From CAZLFQ01 sp044229535 (GTDB lineage: Bacteria > Pseudomonadota > Alphaproteobacteria > Rickettsiales > Midichloriaceae), in the NCBI GenBank assembly GCA_044229535.1, contig JBGASU010000001.1, forward strand, positions 1,116,001 through 1,180,000: 64,000 nt of DNA, in the 5' to 3' direction. The position numbers were made by a program, and so were the translations under genes. How positions within the stretch are numbered: the first letter of the stretch is position 1; every line of letters starts with the position of its first letter. The notes below the pieces were generated by a model that searched no databases, was not told where the DNA came from, and was given only the letters and a program-made list of their open reading frames with translations. Below, piece by piece: positions 39,470 through 48,469 of the stretch.

Positions 39470-40912
39470 ATGAGATCCAACATAAGACCTGAGGTCCAAA
39501 CAGTTATTAATAGGGTTAAAGCCAATGATCCAGATTTCACAAGAACAGACTTCCATGCTGGAATGGGTAGACTAAGTTACCCTACAAGTGGAACCCCAGT
39601 TTTATCTGATGAAGAAAAAGCATATAAAATGGAGCTTAATTCTGAAGAAGTGACCGCTCTTTTGGAGGCATTAGAAACGAATGCCCATATAAAAATACTG
39701 TTTTTAGGTAAGACTGAGCTCAACTCTCAACAAGCCGAAGTTTTGGCTAATATTTTAGAAAACAATACTGAGATTTTTGCATTAGGATTGGTATTGAAAA
39801 GTCCTACTGAGGATGTTGCGGAGATTTTAGTAAAAGCTCTGAAGAAAAACACTACTTTATCTTATTTGCACTTTACTTGTTTTCAAGACCCCATTCGCGA
39901 GCTACAAGTAATCGCTAAGATAGTAAAGGAAAACAAAACAATAGTAACTTTTGAGCGTATTGTAAGTGGTGAGGTCTATATCCGTGATTATATGAAGTTT
40001 TTGGATAGTTCTCTGACTAATAATTGGGCGCTCACTGGTCGTCTTCTTATGGTTAGTTGCAATGATTCATATGTGCCCCTTCAGGATACATATAAGGGTG
40101 GGGGATTTGCTGAGCGAAATAAAGAATTTGCTGAGAAAGTTGCTCAAATGTGTATTCGTTTATGTAGAGGTCAAAAGAAAGCTGAGTTAACTGATCCTGA
40201 TAGTAGAGCAACTATTTTTAGTCGGAAAAATCTAAGTGCGTTGAGTGTGGAAATGTATAGCTTAGCATATGAGCTACCTTTTACTTTTTGGGATTTTCAA
40301 AAGTTAAATCAGGGTGGTTACGCAGCGCTAAAGCATACTTTGGAGCATAAATATAAATTAAAGCGTAAAGATATTGATTTTATTATTGTGCGTTTAAAAG
40401 AGCTTGAACCGCATATTTATGTTCGTGATGTGGTATTGGCAGGTAGATCAAAAGCAGTGAAGAAAAATATGTTGGAACAAATTTTTGCGCATCATTCATC
40501 TTTAGGTGCAAGGATTGATGCGCTAGCATGCGGCACACCAGACTCTGGTTTGAGGATTTTAACAGATGAAGCTCTAAAAGATTTGGGGTTAGAAGAAAGA
40601 ATATCAAAAGGTGTACAATTTTTTCAAGTACTCATGAAAGGTGGTGTGGAGGCAGTATTAGCAGGAGAAGTAGGTGAGGCTTTGGATTTGGAAATAAAGA
40701 TGAAGCTGTTAGGAAGCCAACCAGCACTAGGCATATTTTTAAAGGCTTTGCAAACAGCGCAAGATTTGCCACATGATTACAGTTCTTTAGCAAATACAGC
40801 CTTACAAACAATTGAAGATCGTAAAAAAAGAACTGTTGATACAACAGTTGCTGAGCAAAGTACTAAAAGGATGGATGCCAGAGCTTCTAGATCAAGTGCA
40901 TCTAGAAATTAA
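39470..40912 (+). CDS. Leucine-rich-repeat-like protein, possible host-directed effector
   Basis: 480 residues from ATG 39470, preceded by AGAGAG at a good distance; no signal peptide. Residues about 50-150 carry RNase-inhibitor-like repeats: EEVTALLEALETNAHIKILFLG, then QQAEVLANILENNTEIFALGL, then ILVKALKKNTTLSYLHF (parts). The C-terminal 300 residues are helical and unfamiliar, ending in a basic Ser/Arg-rich tail (MDARASRSSASRN). Such eukaryotic-like repeats are common in intracellular bacteria. Function unknown. Confidence 0.7.
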   Translation: MRSNIRPEVQTVINRVKANDPDFTRTDFHAGMGRLSYPTSGTPVLSDEEKAYKMELNSEEVTALLEALETNAHIKILFLGKTELNSQQAEVLANILENNTEIFALGLVLKSPTEDVAEILVKALKKNTTLSYLHFTCFQDPIRELQVIAKIVKENKTIVTFERIVSGEVYIRDYMKFLDSSLTNNWALTGRLLMVSCNDSYVPLQDTYKGGGFAERNKEFAEKVAQMCIRLCRGQKKAELTDPDSRATIFSRKNLSALSVEMYSLAYELPFTFWDFQKLNQGGYAALKHTLEHKYKLKRKDIDFIIVRLKELEPHIYVRDVVLAGRSKAVKKNMLEQIFAHHSSLGARIDALACGTPDSGLRILTDEALKDLGLEERISKGVQFFQVLMKGGVEAVLAGEVGEALDLEIKMKLLGSQPALGIFLKALQTAQDLPHDYSSLANTALQTIEDRKKRTVDTTVAEQSTKRMDARASRSSASRN

Positions 40913-40981
40913 AAAATGATATGGGCTTCCGTTTTTCGGGCTTATATGCTATAGTCCCGCTATTAATGCTCTTAATTTAAT

Positions 40982-42316
40982 ATGACCAAGAAACTTTACA
41001 TTAAAACTTACGGCTGTCAGATGAACGTTTATGACTCTATCAAAATGGGTGAGCTGCTGAAGCCTCATGGTTTTGAAGTGACAGAGCAGCCAGAAGGTGC
41101 AGACATGGTTATTCTAAATACCTGTCATATAAGAGAAAAAGCATCAGAAAAAGTTTATTCAGAACTTGGTAGGATGCGAGATGAGAAGAATCTGAAAAAA
41201 GCACAAGGCCAAGATATGGTAATTGCTGTTGCTGGTTGTGTTGCGCAAGCTGAAGGCGAAGAGATTTTTAAACGCGCCCCATTCGTCGATATTGTTGTTG
41301 GCCCGCAGTCTTATCAAAATCTTCCTAGACTTTTAGAACAAACTAAGCGTGATAAAGGTTGGGCGATTGATCTAGAATTTCCAACAGAAAGTAAATTCGA
41401 CGAAATTACTTCTGATGTTCAGTCGCAGGGTGCTGCGGCATTTTTATCAATCCAAGAAGGCTGTGATAAATTTTGCCATTTTTGTGTTGTGCCTTATACG
41501 CGTGGTGCGGAATATTCTAGGGGGGTGCCCGAAATATACCGAGAAGCAATCAAGCTCGTTGCACTGGGTGCAAAAGAGATTCACTTGCTTGGTCAAAACG
41601 TCAGTGCATATCATGGTAAAGCAGGTGATGGTTCGACATGGGGATTAGGCAAACTAATCAAGCATATTGCAAAAATTGATGGGGTAGAAAGAATCCGTTA
41701 TACTACATCGCATCCTCGTGACATGGTTGATGACGAGTTATTTGAAGCTCATGCCAATGAAATGAAATTGATGCCGTTTTTGCATCTGCCAATTCAGTCA
41801 GGTTCAAATAAAATTTTGGAATCGATGAATAGAAAACATACGCGTGAATTCTATTTAGAAAAAATTGAAAAGTTTAAAGCTGCGCGTCCTGACATAGTTT
41901 TCTCTTCCGACTTTATCGTTGGCTACCCAGGTGAAACCGAACAAGACTTTTTAGATACCATGGATATGGTTCGAACTGTTAAATATGGTCAGTGTTATTC
42001 ATTTAAATATAGTCCACGTCCTGGAACACCAGGTGCGCTTTTGGATAACCAAGTACCAGAAGATGTTAAAACCGAACGTCTCGCAAGACTGCAAGAGTTG
42101 ATTATGCAGGAGCAAAGAGAATATAACGACAAGACAGTTGGAAAAATAATTCCAGTATTATTCCAAGGTGAAGGAAAATATGAGGGGCAGATTATGGGAA
42201 GATCACCATATATGCAATCAGTCTATGTCACCGCACCAAAGGAGATGATTGGCACAATTGCCGATGTTGAGATTACCGAAGCGGGTCAGAATGGACTGGG
42301 TGGGAAGTTGGTTTAA
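40982..42316 (+). CDS. miaB: tRNA-2-methylthio-N6-dimethylallyladenosine synthase MiaB
   Basis: 444 residues. Radical-SAM enzyme that adds the methylthio group at A37 of tRNAs. The N-terminal UPF0004 domain has the three cluster cysteines (TYGCQMN, NTCHIRE, AGCVAQ). The radical SAM cysteines are in [15 protein letters not shown] near residue 160. A C-terminal TRAM domain ends the protein. Single gene, followed by two large hairpins. Confidence 0.97.
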   Translation: MTKKLYIKTYGCQMNVYDSIKMGELLKPHGFEVTEQPEGADMVILNTCHIREKASEKVYSELGRMRDEKNLKKAQGQDMVIAVAGCVAQAEGEEIFKRAPFVDIVVGPQSYQNLPRLLEQTKRDKGWAIDLEFPTESKFDEITSDVQSQGAAAFLSIQEGCDKFCHFCVVPYTRGAEYSRGVPEIYREAIKLVALGAKEIHLLGQNVSAYHGKAGDGSTWGLGKLIKHIAKIDGVERIRYTTSHPRDMVDDELFEAHANEMKLMPFLHLPIQSGSNKILESMNRKHTREFYLEKIEKFKAARPDIVFSSDFIVGYPGETEQDFLDTMDMVRTVKYGQCYSFKYSPRPGTPGALLDNQVPEDVKTERLARLQELIMQEQREYNDKTVGKIIPVLFQGEGKYEGQIMGRSPYMQSVYVTAPKEMIGTIADVEITEAGQNGLGGKLV

Positions 42317-42352
42317 GTTTGAGAGTGCTTTTATCTGCCATAAAAGATCCAG

Positions 42353-42405
42353 CAAATGAATTTTTAATTTTTTTGATCGGGGAAGGTTTATGAAAAATTC
42401 ATTTG
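42353..42405. repeat. First of two large stem-loops after miaB
   Basis: Perfect 13-base arms CAAATGAATTTTT and AAAAATTCATTTG enclose 27 bases containing TCGGGGAAGG (42377-42386). Not a simple terminator, as the loop is long and purine-rich. Confidence 0.7.
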
Positions 42406-42468
42406 TGGCTCTTCGATTATCATAAAATGATTTACTTAAAAAGCTGGGGGCGGCGCGAAGCGCTCTTC

Positions 42469-42525
42469 TGTAATGAATGGTCGCAGCGGAAAGGGTCGGG
42501 GAAAGGAGCTAGACCATTCATTACA
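42469..42525. repeat. Second of two large stem-loops after miaB
   Basis: Perfect 14-base arms TGTAATGAATGGTC and GACCATTCATTACA enclose 29 bases containing TCGGGGAAAGG (42496-42506), nearly the same loop motif as the first stem-loop. The sequence just before (GGCGCGAAGCGC) is GC-rich. The stems differ in sequence while loops agree. Confidence 0.7.
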
Positions 42526-42537
42526 CTTAAATTTGGT

Positions 42538-42987
42538 TTAACTTTGCCAGTATGGAACGTTCTCTCCAAGACAGATAAATATTATATTGCACAATTTTAT
42601 TACCATTCGAAACGCTTCCTCACCCTCAGATACCTGAATATTACCTATCTCGGTTTTTAATTTATTTTGGATATTATTGTTCTCGCTACATTCTTTTAAA
42701 AATTCTTTTTCTAAAAGCAACTCACGGCTCTGATTGATTTTAATGTATTCATCCAGCTTGCTTACTTTTAACTGATAACCTATTTCATCAGTCAATTTTA
42801 GAAGACGATCAATTATGTTTTTTATGGTTTCCTTATCTTTTTTGTTATTTTCGCCATAACATAAATGAGAATCTATCCAGATATAATACAAAATTTTCAA
42901 GCTATCGGATTTACTGGAAATAAAAGCCTCTAAATTCATAATGTCAAACTGATTAATTAAATAACTTATCTTAAATTTTATAATCAT
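42538..42987 (-). CDS. Hypothetical helical protein
   Basis: 149 residues from ATG 42987; an internal ATG at 42939 (MNLEAFISSKS) is equally possible and neither has a clear ribosome-binding site. Charged, mostly helical (KKDKETIKNIIDRLLKLTDEIG), no signal peptide. Unrecognised. It stands alone between the miaB hairpins and glnA and uses AT-rich codons. Confidence 0.5.
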   Translation of the reverse strand: MIIKFKISYLINQFDIMNLEAFISSKSDSLKILYYIWIDSHLCYGENNKKDKETIKNIIDRLLKLTDEIGYQLKVSKLDEYIKINQSRELLLEKEFLKECSENNNIQNKLKTEIGNIQVSEGEEAFRMVIKLCNIIFICLGENVPYWQS

Positions 42988-43084
42988 CTACTGTCAATAA
43001 ATCTATTAATACCCAAAATCTGTCATCACTGGAATAGTTCCTATAATCCAGCTTTCTAACTTCAACCCAAATAATTATTGCGTT

Positions 43085-43096
43085 GCACAATTGTGC
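43085..43096. promoter_or_regulatory. Palindrome upstream of glnA
   Basis: GCACAATTGTGC, a perfect 12-base palindrome 37 bases before the glnA start. It may be an operator; it does not fit the sigma-54 -24/-12 spacing. Confidence 0.3.
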
Positions 43097-43133
43097 GTGT
43101 TAGAAAACTTCGACCAACTTTTTCGTAGTAAGT

Positions 43134-44546
43134 ATGACTTCCATAAAAACAATTTTGAAAATGATTAAAGATCACAAAGTTGAAAACGTCGATTTTCGCT
43201 TTACTGATTCTAAAGGTAAGTTTCATCATATAACTTATCGCGCAACCCATGTTGATGAAGTCGTATTGCAGCAAGGACTCGGCTTTGATGGTTCCTCAAT
43301 CGAGGGTTGGAAGGAAATTAATGAATCTGACATGCTTTTAAAACCAGATTTATCAACCGCGCACTTAGATGTATTTACCGAACAAACTTGCTTGATACTA
43401 ATATGCGATGTGGTCGATCCGATAACTGGGGAAGGATACGAGCGCGATCCAAGAACTATAGCAAAAAGAGCTGAAAGCTTTGTAAAAAAATCAGGAGTTG
43501 GTGATGAAGTATATTTTGGCCCTGAGGCAGAATTTTTTGTGTTTGATGATATCAGATTTGCTAATGACCCACACAAAGTAATGTATAAGATTGATTCGGA
43601 AGAAGGGCCTCACAATAATAGCACCAAATATCCTATGGGCAATTTCGGGCATAGGCCAGCGCATAAAGGTGGTTATTTCCCAGTGCAGCCAGTCGATTCA
43701 TTATTCGATTTAAGATGTGAAATGGTGACCTGCTTAAAAGACTTTGGAATTATTCCAACGCTTCACCACCATGAAGTGGCAACCAGCCAGTGCGAAATTG
43801 GGTTTGAATTTTCCACACTAGTTAATTCAGCAGATAACATCCAAAAATTTAAGTATGTAGTTCATAACGTAGCCGTGCGTCATGGTAAAACTGCCACATT
43901 TATGCCAAAGCCGATGTTCGGTGACAATGGCTCTGGGATGCACACCCACCAATCAGTTTGGAAGGCAGGAAAACCCTTGTTCTTCAAAGATGGGGAGTAT
44001 GCTGATCTATCGGAAACCGCGCTTTATTACATTGGTGGAATTATTAAACATGCTAAAGCAATAAATGCTTTTACTAATCCATCGACGAATAGTTACAAGC
44101 GACTAGTGCCAGGTTATGAAGCCCCAGTGCAACTTGCATATTCAGCAAGAAATCGTTCTGCTGCAATTCGTATTCCTTATGTCCATTCGCCAAAAGCCAA
44201 AAGGATTGAAGTCAGATTTCCTGACCCAACGGCTAATCCTTATTTAGCATTTGCTGCGATGTTGATGGCGGGTATCGATGGTATAAAAAATAAAATCCAT
44301 CCTGGTGAAGCAATGGACAAAAATCTTTATAAACTTTCCGATAAGGAAGCAAAAAAAGTTCCCACTGTTTGCAGATCGTTAAGGGAAGCATTAGAGCATT
44401 TAGATAAAGACCGTGCATTCTTAAAACAAGGTGGGGTGTTTAGTGATGACTTAATCGATTCCTATATCGCACTTAAAATGCCAGAAGTTGAAGCTTGGGA
44501 AATGTCCCCACATCCAATTGAGTTTAAGATGTATTATAGCGCTTAA
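43134..44546 (+). CDS. glnA: Glutamine synthetase, type I
   Basis: 470 residues, the usual length for GlnA-I. Makes glutamine from glutamate and ammonia with ATP. Seen: [17 protein letters not shown], the metal-binding [23 protein letters not shown], the ATP-site NRSAAIRIP, and [21 protein letters not shown] tyrosine in DKNLYKL near residue 398 corresponds to the adenylylation site, so GlnE-type control is possible. No PII gene is adjacent. Confidence 0.97.
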   Translation: MTSIKTILKMIKDHKVENVDFRFTDSKGKFHHITYRATHVDEVVLQQGLGFDGSSIEGWKEINESDMLLKPDLSTAHLDVFTEQTCLILICDVVDPITGEGYERDPRTIAKRAESFVKKSGVGDEVYFGPEAEFFVFDDIRFANDPHKVMYKIDSEEGPHNNSTKYPMGNFGHRPAHKGGYFPVQPVDSLFDLRCEMVTCLKDFGIIPTLHHHEVATSQCEIGFEFSTLVNSADNIQKFKYVVHNVAVRHGKTATFMPKPMFGDNGSGMHTHQSVWKAGKPLFFKDGEYADLSETALYYIGGIIKHAKAINAFTNPSTNSYKRLVPGYEAPVQLAYSARNRSAAIRIPYVHSPKAKRIEVRFPDPTANPYLAFAAMLMAGIDGIKNKIHPGEAMDKNLYKLSDKEAKKVPTVCRSLREALEHLDKDRAFLKQGGVFSDDLIDSYIALKMPEVEAWEMSPHPIEFKMYYSA

Positions 44547-44566
44547 ATAAAGACTTATATGATGAA

Positions 44567-44595
44567 TTGAAATTCGCCTCTTTTTATGATACAAT
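44567..44595 (+). promoter_or_regulatory. Candidate promoter of the ABC-F operon
   Basis: TTGAAA (44567-44572), a 17-base spacer, then TACAAT (44590-44595). Transcription would start near 44602, about nine bases before the leader-peptide ATG. Confidence 0.55.
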
Positions 44596-44610
44596 TTCTC
44601 GGTCAAACCA

Positions 44611-44646
44611 ATGGTAAAACGTATCATGAAGCATTTCTCTCTATAA
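44611..44646 (+). CDS. Leader peptide of the ABC-F gene (11 codons)
   Basis: ATG 44611 to TAA 44644-44646, reading MVKRIMKHFSL. It lies at the very start of the predicted transcript and ends four bases before the first strand of the attenuator. Leader peptides of this kind precede ABC-F and erm resistance genes, where a drug-stalled ribosome changes RNA folding. Its coding status is inferred only from placement. Confidence 0.5.
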   Translation: MVKRIMKHFSL

Positions 44647-44649
44647 AAG

Positions 44650-44704
44650 CAAGTTCAGCTAAATAGCTTGGACTTGTGTTGTTTTAAGTCCAACTTAAAG
44701 AGGG
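44650..44704 (+). promoter_or_regulatory. Translational-attenuator-like leader with three competing hairpins
   Basis: Strand 1 (44650-44660) pairs with strand 2 (44665-44676) in an 11-pair stem with one bulge and a 4-base loop. Strand 2 (44668-44675) can instead pair with strand 3 (44686-44693), TTGGACTT with AAGTCCAA. Strand 3 (44683-44689) can also pair with strand 4 (44693-44699), TTTAAGT with ACTTAAA, which touches the AGAGGG ribosome-binding site at 44699-44704. This is the arrangement of erm-type translational attenuators. Confidence 0.6.
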
Positions 44705-44710
44705 AATTTT

Positions 44711-46114
44711 ATGAGTCATAAACCAATCTTCATCAGAAATTTATCTATCCAATTTTTTAATAAAACGTGTTTCGAGGCGTTCGAGACGACGATTCATGCT
44801 GGCGATAAAATAGGAATTATAGGCAATAACGGAAGTGGCAAAACTTCTTTACTTAGAGTTTTAAACTCCGAAATCGAGCCATTTGATGGTAAAGTAGAAA
44901 ACCTAAAACTTGCAAATGTAGAATATGTTCCTCAAGTAATTTCTAACTATACTGAACACAGCGGCGGTGAGAGATTTAATAAATATCTGTCGCAGGTTTT
45001 GTATAAAGATCTAGATATTTTGTTACTTGATGAACCGACAAATCATCTAGATTTGAATAACAGAAAATCGTTGTTTAGAAAGCTCAAAGATTTCCAAAAT
45101 ACTTTAATTATAGCTTCACATGATGAAGTCTTGCTTAGAGAAATTGTAGATATTATTTGGCATATTGATAATGGCAAGGTTCGAGTATTTGCAGGCGGAT
45201 ATGATGATTTGCTCCGCGAGTTGAAAATTGGAAGAGAGGCAATAGAGTGTGAAATTACCAACCTGCAAGCAAGTAAAAAAGAAGCTCATAATTCTTTAAT
45301 GAAGGAGCAGGAAAGAGATGCCAATGCAAAACAAAGAGGCAAAAAAGCAATTCAAAATAGAAAGTGGCCAACAGTAAGATCTTTGACTAAAATTGGCCGT
45401 TCTGTTGAAACTTCTGTAAAAAAGGTGCAAGAGATAAATCGGGGCAAAGCTGAAATTTCTGAACGATTGTCACAGATGCACCAGCCTGAAATTTTAAAAC
45501 CTAAATTTAATTTTAATTATGCAGAGTTGGGGATGCAAACGGTTGTATCAATCTCAGAAGGAGAGATTGGTTATAGCAAGCCTTTACTGAAAAACATAAG
45601 CCTGACTTTAACCAATGGTCAGAGAATGGCAATAGTTGGCAATAATGGTTCTGGAAAATCTACTTTGGTGAAAGCCATTTTAAATGACTCAAGTATTAAC
45701 AAGTCAGGTTCTTGGTATGCACCGTGCCCAAAGGATATAGGATATCTAGATCAGTTTTATTCCAACTTAGACCTTGGCAAAACGGTAATTGAAAGTATTT
45801 ATAATGATAGTTGGGATCATGCTCAAAAAAGAAAACATCTAAACGATTTTTTGTTTAGAAAAAATGAAGAAGTAAATGCTTTAGTTGCAAACCTTTCTGG
45901 TGGAGAAAAGTGTCGTTTATCACTGGCGCAAATCGCGGCTAAAGATATTAAGTTGTTAATATTGGATGAAATTACGAATAATATTGATCTTCAAACAAAG
46001 AATCATATTATTCAGGTGCTGCAAAATTACCATGGTGCACTTATTGTTATCTCGCACGATGAGGCATTTTTGGAAGCAAGTGGTATTAAGGACTTTTTTG
46101 TGGTGGAAGCATGA
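44711..46114 (+). CDS. ABC-F family ATPase (ribosome-protection type)
   Basis: 467 residues, two ATPase domains in one chain and no membrane segments, as in ABC-F proteins that act on ribosomes. Domain 1: GNNGSGKTS near residue 38, HSGGERFNKY signature, ILLLDEPTNHLD. Domain 2: GNNGSGKST near residue 310, LSGGEKCRLSLAQ, LLILDEITNNID. The basic interdomain linker (KQRGKKAIQNRKWPTVRS) is the element that reaches the peptidyl-transferase centre. It is short relative to housekeeping EttA/Uup-type proteins. The leader attenuator suggests antibiotic induction. Four bases overlap the next gene. Confidence 0.88.
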   Translation: MSHKPIFIRNLSIQFFNKTCFEAFETTIHAGDKIGIIGNNGSGKTSLLRVLNSEIEPFDGKVENLKLANVEYVPQVISNYTEHSGGERFNKYLSQVLYKDLDILLLDEPTNHLDLNNRKSLFRKLKDFQNTLIIASHDEVLLREIVDIIWHIDNGKVRVFAGGYDDLLRELKIGREAIECEITNLQASKKEAHNSLMKEQERDANAKQRGKKAIQNRKWPTVRSLTKIGRSVETSVKKVQEINRGKAEISERLSQMHQPEILKPKFNFNYAELGMQTVVSISEGEIGYSKPLLKNISLTLTNGQRMAIVGNNGSGKSTLVKAILNDSSINKSGSWYAPCPKDIGYLDQFYSNLDLGKTVIESIYNDSWDHAQKRKHLNDFLFRKNEEVNALVANLSGGEKCRLSLAQIAAKDIKLLILDEITNNIDLQTKNHIIQVLQNYHGALIVISHDEAFLEASGIKDFFVVEA

Positions 46115-46932
46115 TAACAAAATCTGATGATATGCAAGAGAGTCTATTGAATGGGGGGCGCTTAGAAGTTATAGAGCTTGACGAAGTGGCAGAAGAGGGA
46201 GTATGTGAAGTTACTAACCCAGAGCTACCAAAATCAGATCTGTATCGCTTTTTAAAGTTTCAATTCGACCAAAATTCTAGAATAACTTCTGTGCCTAGGG
46301 TTGTGGCATCAGCACTATATTTAACATCAGGAATTCAGACTTCTACTTGGATGAGGACGGTTGGTTCGTCTATAACTTTAGTTTCAAGTGTACTAGGCGT
46401 GATTATCAACCAGAATAAAGAAAAAGATATAACACCAGAAGGAAGTAGGTGGGAATATTTTGTTGAGATGCTTAAAAGATCTTTTCAGCCGATTGATCAT
46501 ATCAGGCAATTTACAGGTCCATTGCTTTTTTTAAGTTCTACTTGTTTGGGAATAGGTGGTATTATGTCTAGTAGATATACCGAGCTAGCTTTCACAGCTA
46601 CAGGGTGGGTCTTGGGAGGAATATATATGTTTGCTCCAAAAGATATAGATGCAAATTTATATGCTTACAGATTTAGAATGCTGATAATGCCTATTATTTT
46701 TGGAATGAGTGGTTGGGAAGCGTTCGCTGCTGCAGACAGTATAGCAATTTCAAGCATGGTATTAAATCAAACATCCACAATATTCAGTGGTTCGATTAAT
46801 GCTTGGGGCAAGATGTATGTAGAGCCTTATGATGAAGGACGAACATGTTTAAATTTTTTGAAGATCTGTTGCTGGTCTCGTAGACACGCTGTAAAACAAG
46901 ATGATCCAGATGGCTTATCAGTTTTAAGGTAA
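46111..46932 (+). CDS. Membrane protein coupled to the ABC-F gene, unknown
   Basis: 273 residues. An acidic cytoplasmic N-terminus (LEVIELDEVAEEGVCEV) is followed by about five or six hydrophobic segments, such as TGPLLFLSSTCLGIGGIM and LIMPIIFGMSGWEAFAAAD, and a Cys-rich tail (ICCWSRRH). No family recognised. Its ATG overlaps the ABC-F stop by four bases, so it should be translated with it. Confidence 0.7.
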   Translation: MITKSDDMQESLLNGGRLEVIELDEVAEEGVCEVTNPELPKSDLYRFLKFQFDQNSRITSVPRVVASALYLTSGIQTSTWMRTVGSSITLVSSVLGVIINQNKEKDITPEGSRWEYFVEMLKRSFQPIDHIRQFTGPLLFLSSTCLGIGGIMSSRYTELAFTATGWVLGGIYMFAPKDIDANLYAYRFRMLIMPIIFGMSGWEAFAAADSIAISSMVLNQTSTIFSGSINAWGKMYVEPYDEGRTCLNFLKICCWSRRHAVKQDDPDGLSVLR

Positions 46933-46979
46933 TTGCTATATCTTCCCAGTCATAAAGTGTTTTTTAAACTAAGATGAAG

Positions 46980-47480
46980 CTATGAACTAAAGTTTCTTTC
47001 AAGAGTTATTAGAGCTTGTTTTCTTTCTATCCCGCTGCTATAGCCGCCGAGAGATCCGTTACTAGAAATGACTCTATGACATGGGACAATAATCACAAAG
47101 TTGTTTTTACCATTCGCGTTTGCAACTGCTCGAAAAGACTTGGGTGCATTCAAATTAATGGATTGTTGTTTATAGCTTATAGTTTCCCCATACGGGATTT
47201 TGCATAGTTCTTCCCAAACTTTGATTTTGAAATCTGATCCAACTAAGCTGATTGGGGTATGAAACTTCTTTAGTTTACCTTGAAAATATAGATTTATCTC
47301 AGATATAAAATTATTTATAGGATCCGATGTTTGTTCAATGAGATCTTTTTTAAAGCTAGAAATTTTATTTAGGATATTTTTATGATCGTTGAACTCAACA
47401 AGTTTCAGGTTGTTTTGATCACTAATTACAATTAGCTCACCTAAAGGAGTCGGTATAATTTTAAAAAAATTTTGGCTCAT
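46980..47480 (-). CDS. ogt: Methylated-DNA--protein-cysteine methyltransferase
   Basis: 166 residues. Suicide enzyme removing alkyl groups from O6-methylguanine. The active-site motif IPCHRVISSNGSLGGYSSG has its acceptor cysteine near residue 132. The helix-turn-helix IPYGETISYKQ and the asparagine hinge (AVANANGKN) are also present. The N-terminal domain is short but complete. Stands alone. Confidence 0.93.
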   Translation of the reverse strand: MSQNFFKIIPTPLGELIVISDQNNLKLVEFNDHKNILNKISSFKKDLIEQTSDPINNFISEINLYFQGKLKKFHTPISLVGSDFKIKVWEELCKIPYGETISYKQQSINLNAPKSFRAVANANGKNNFVIIVPCHRVISSNGSLGGYSSGIERKQALITLERNFSS

Positions 47481-47550
47481 TTTAATTAAATCTCTTTACG
47501 TATACGAATTGTAACATACTATTTCAATATAGTCATTTTATGGTTTAACT

Positions 47551-48054
47551 ATGAGAGCCCTCCAATTCCTGATATTGTTATTAGTCCCATTTTTTAATTG
47601 CTATGCTGCTGAAAAAGCAACGCCAGTTTTTGATAATAGAGAATGGAAATTAGGAGCGAGTGATACTAGCAGGCCTGGTGGTGTTTTTGATGAATATGTG
47701 TTGTCTACAGAGACTATTGATAATTGGTCCGAGCTTGTTACTATACAATTTTTCCCTGGGTTAAATGAGTCGACAAATTTAGATGTTTTTGAGGGAGCAA
47801 GTAAAGAAGGGTTGACGAGAATATGTCCAAATATAAAGTGGAATTCACTTTATAACGCCCAATCTGAGAGAATGTGGAGTTGGACGTCGACGGGTTGTCA
47901 GGGACAGCCAGATCAATCTGAAATGGTGAGAGCTGTGAAGACGAAGACAGGAATTCATCTGTTTCACTATGCGACCAAAAGATCTCCTATCCCAGCTGAA
48001 ATAGAAAAGATTTGGATAGAGTGTTTGAAAAAAATCACCATTAGTGGGAATTAA
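47551..48054 (+). CDS. Secreted hypothetical protein
   Basis: 167 residues with a signal peptide (LQFLILLLVPFFNCYA). The mature part, WSELVTIQFFPGLNESTNLDVF (in part) with later paired cysteines, suggests a small folded exported domain. No family recognised. A second short gene begins 2 bases later. Confidence 0.65.
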   Translation: MRALQFLILLLVPFFNCYAAEKATPVFDNREWKLGASDTSRPGGVFDEYVLSTETIDNWSELVTIQFFPGLNESTNLDVFEGASKEGLTRICPNIKWNSLYNAQSERMWSWTSTGCQGQPDQSEMVRAVKTKTGIHLFHYATKRSPIPAEIEKIWIECLKKITISGN

Positions 48055-48056
48055 GC

Positions 48057-48287
48057 ATGCAACAGAGATTAAGAGAAGAACAAGAGGATGCAATATTGTG
48101 GCAGGAATTTGTATCGAGATTCCCAAGACGTGAAGAATGTGGAACTAGCTTGCAAACTTTTCAAGATGCTTCCAATAGAAAAATTATCGTATCGGATGCA
48201 GTCTTTTTGCATCCAAGCGTTGGTCCTAGAACTGCCATAAGATACGTATACTCAGAGCCACAACAAAATAGTCAGGGCCGTAACTAA
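48057..48287 (+). CDS. Small hypothetical protein
   Basis: 76 residues. GGGA lies 8 bases before the ATG. Charged N-terminus (MQQRLREEQEDAILWQEF), no signal or membrane segment. Position, 2 bases after the secreted-protein gene, supports co-translation. It overlaps a convergent small gene by four bases. Unrecognised. Confidence 0.5.
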   Translation: MQQRLREEQEDAILWQEFVSRFPRREECGTSLQTFQDASNRKIIVSDAVFLHPSVGPRTAIRYVYSEPQQNSQGRN

Positions 48288-48469
48288 ATTTCCAGAATAG
48301 GCTCTTTGTCTTCTAAAGAAACTTTTATATCTGTTGTTGTAGAATCTTCGGGCTTGTCGTCGTTTGCTGCCAAGCTTTGTAATTCGTTGATAATTAAAGT
48401 CATTTGTTCGGCAGGTACTCCATGAAAAGCGTTCAGTATTTCCATCGGTGTTGGTAAATTAGTTTGCAT
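48284..48469 (-). CDS. Small acidic hypothetical protein downstream of cca
   Basis: 61 residues (MQTNLPTPMEILNAFHG, acidic tail). It overlaps the cca stop by 11 bases and has a good ribosome-binding site, AGGGTG, 5 bases before its ATG. Probably co-translated with cca. No family recognised. Confidence 0.55.
   Translation of the reverse strand: MQTNLPTPMEILNAFHGVPAEQMTLIINELQSLAANDDKPEDSTTTDIKVSLEDKEPILEI

Noticed and set aside
42317..42537. tRNA or insertion sequence in the miaB-downstream gap
   Set aside because: No cloverleaf or transposase; the inverted repeats do not flank a coding region and differ from each other.
43085..43110. Sigma-54 promoter upstream of glnA
   Set aside because: TTGCAC and TGC are present but the GG and GC elements are missing or wrongly spaced.
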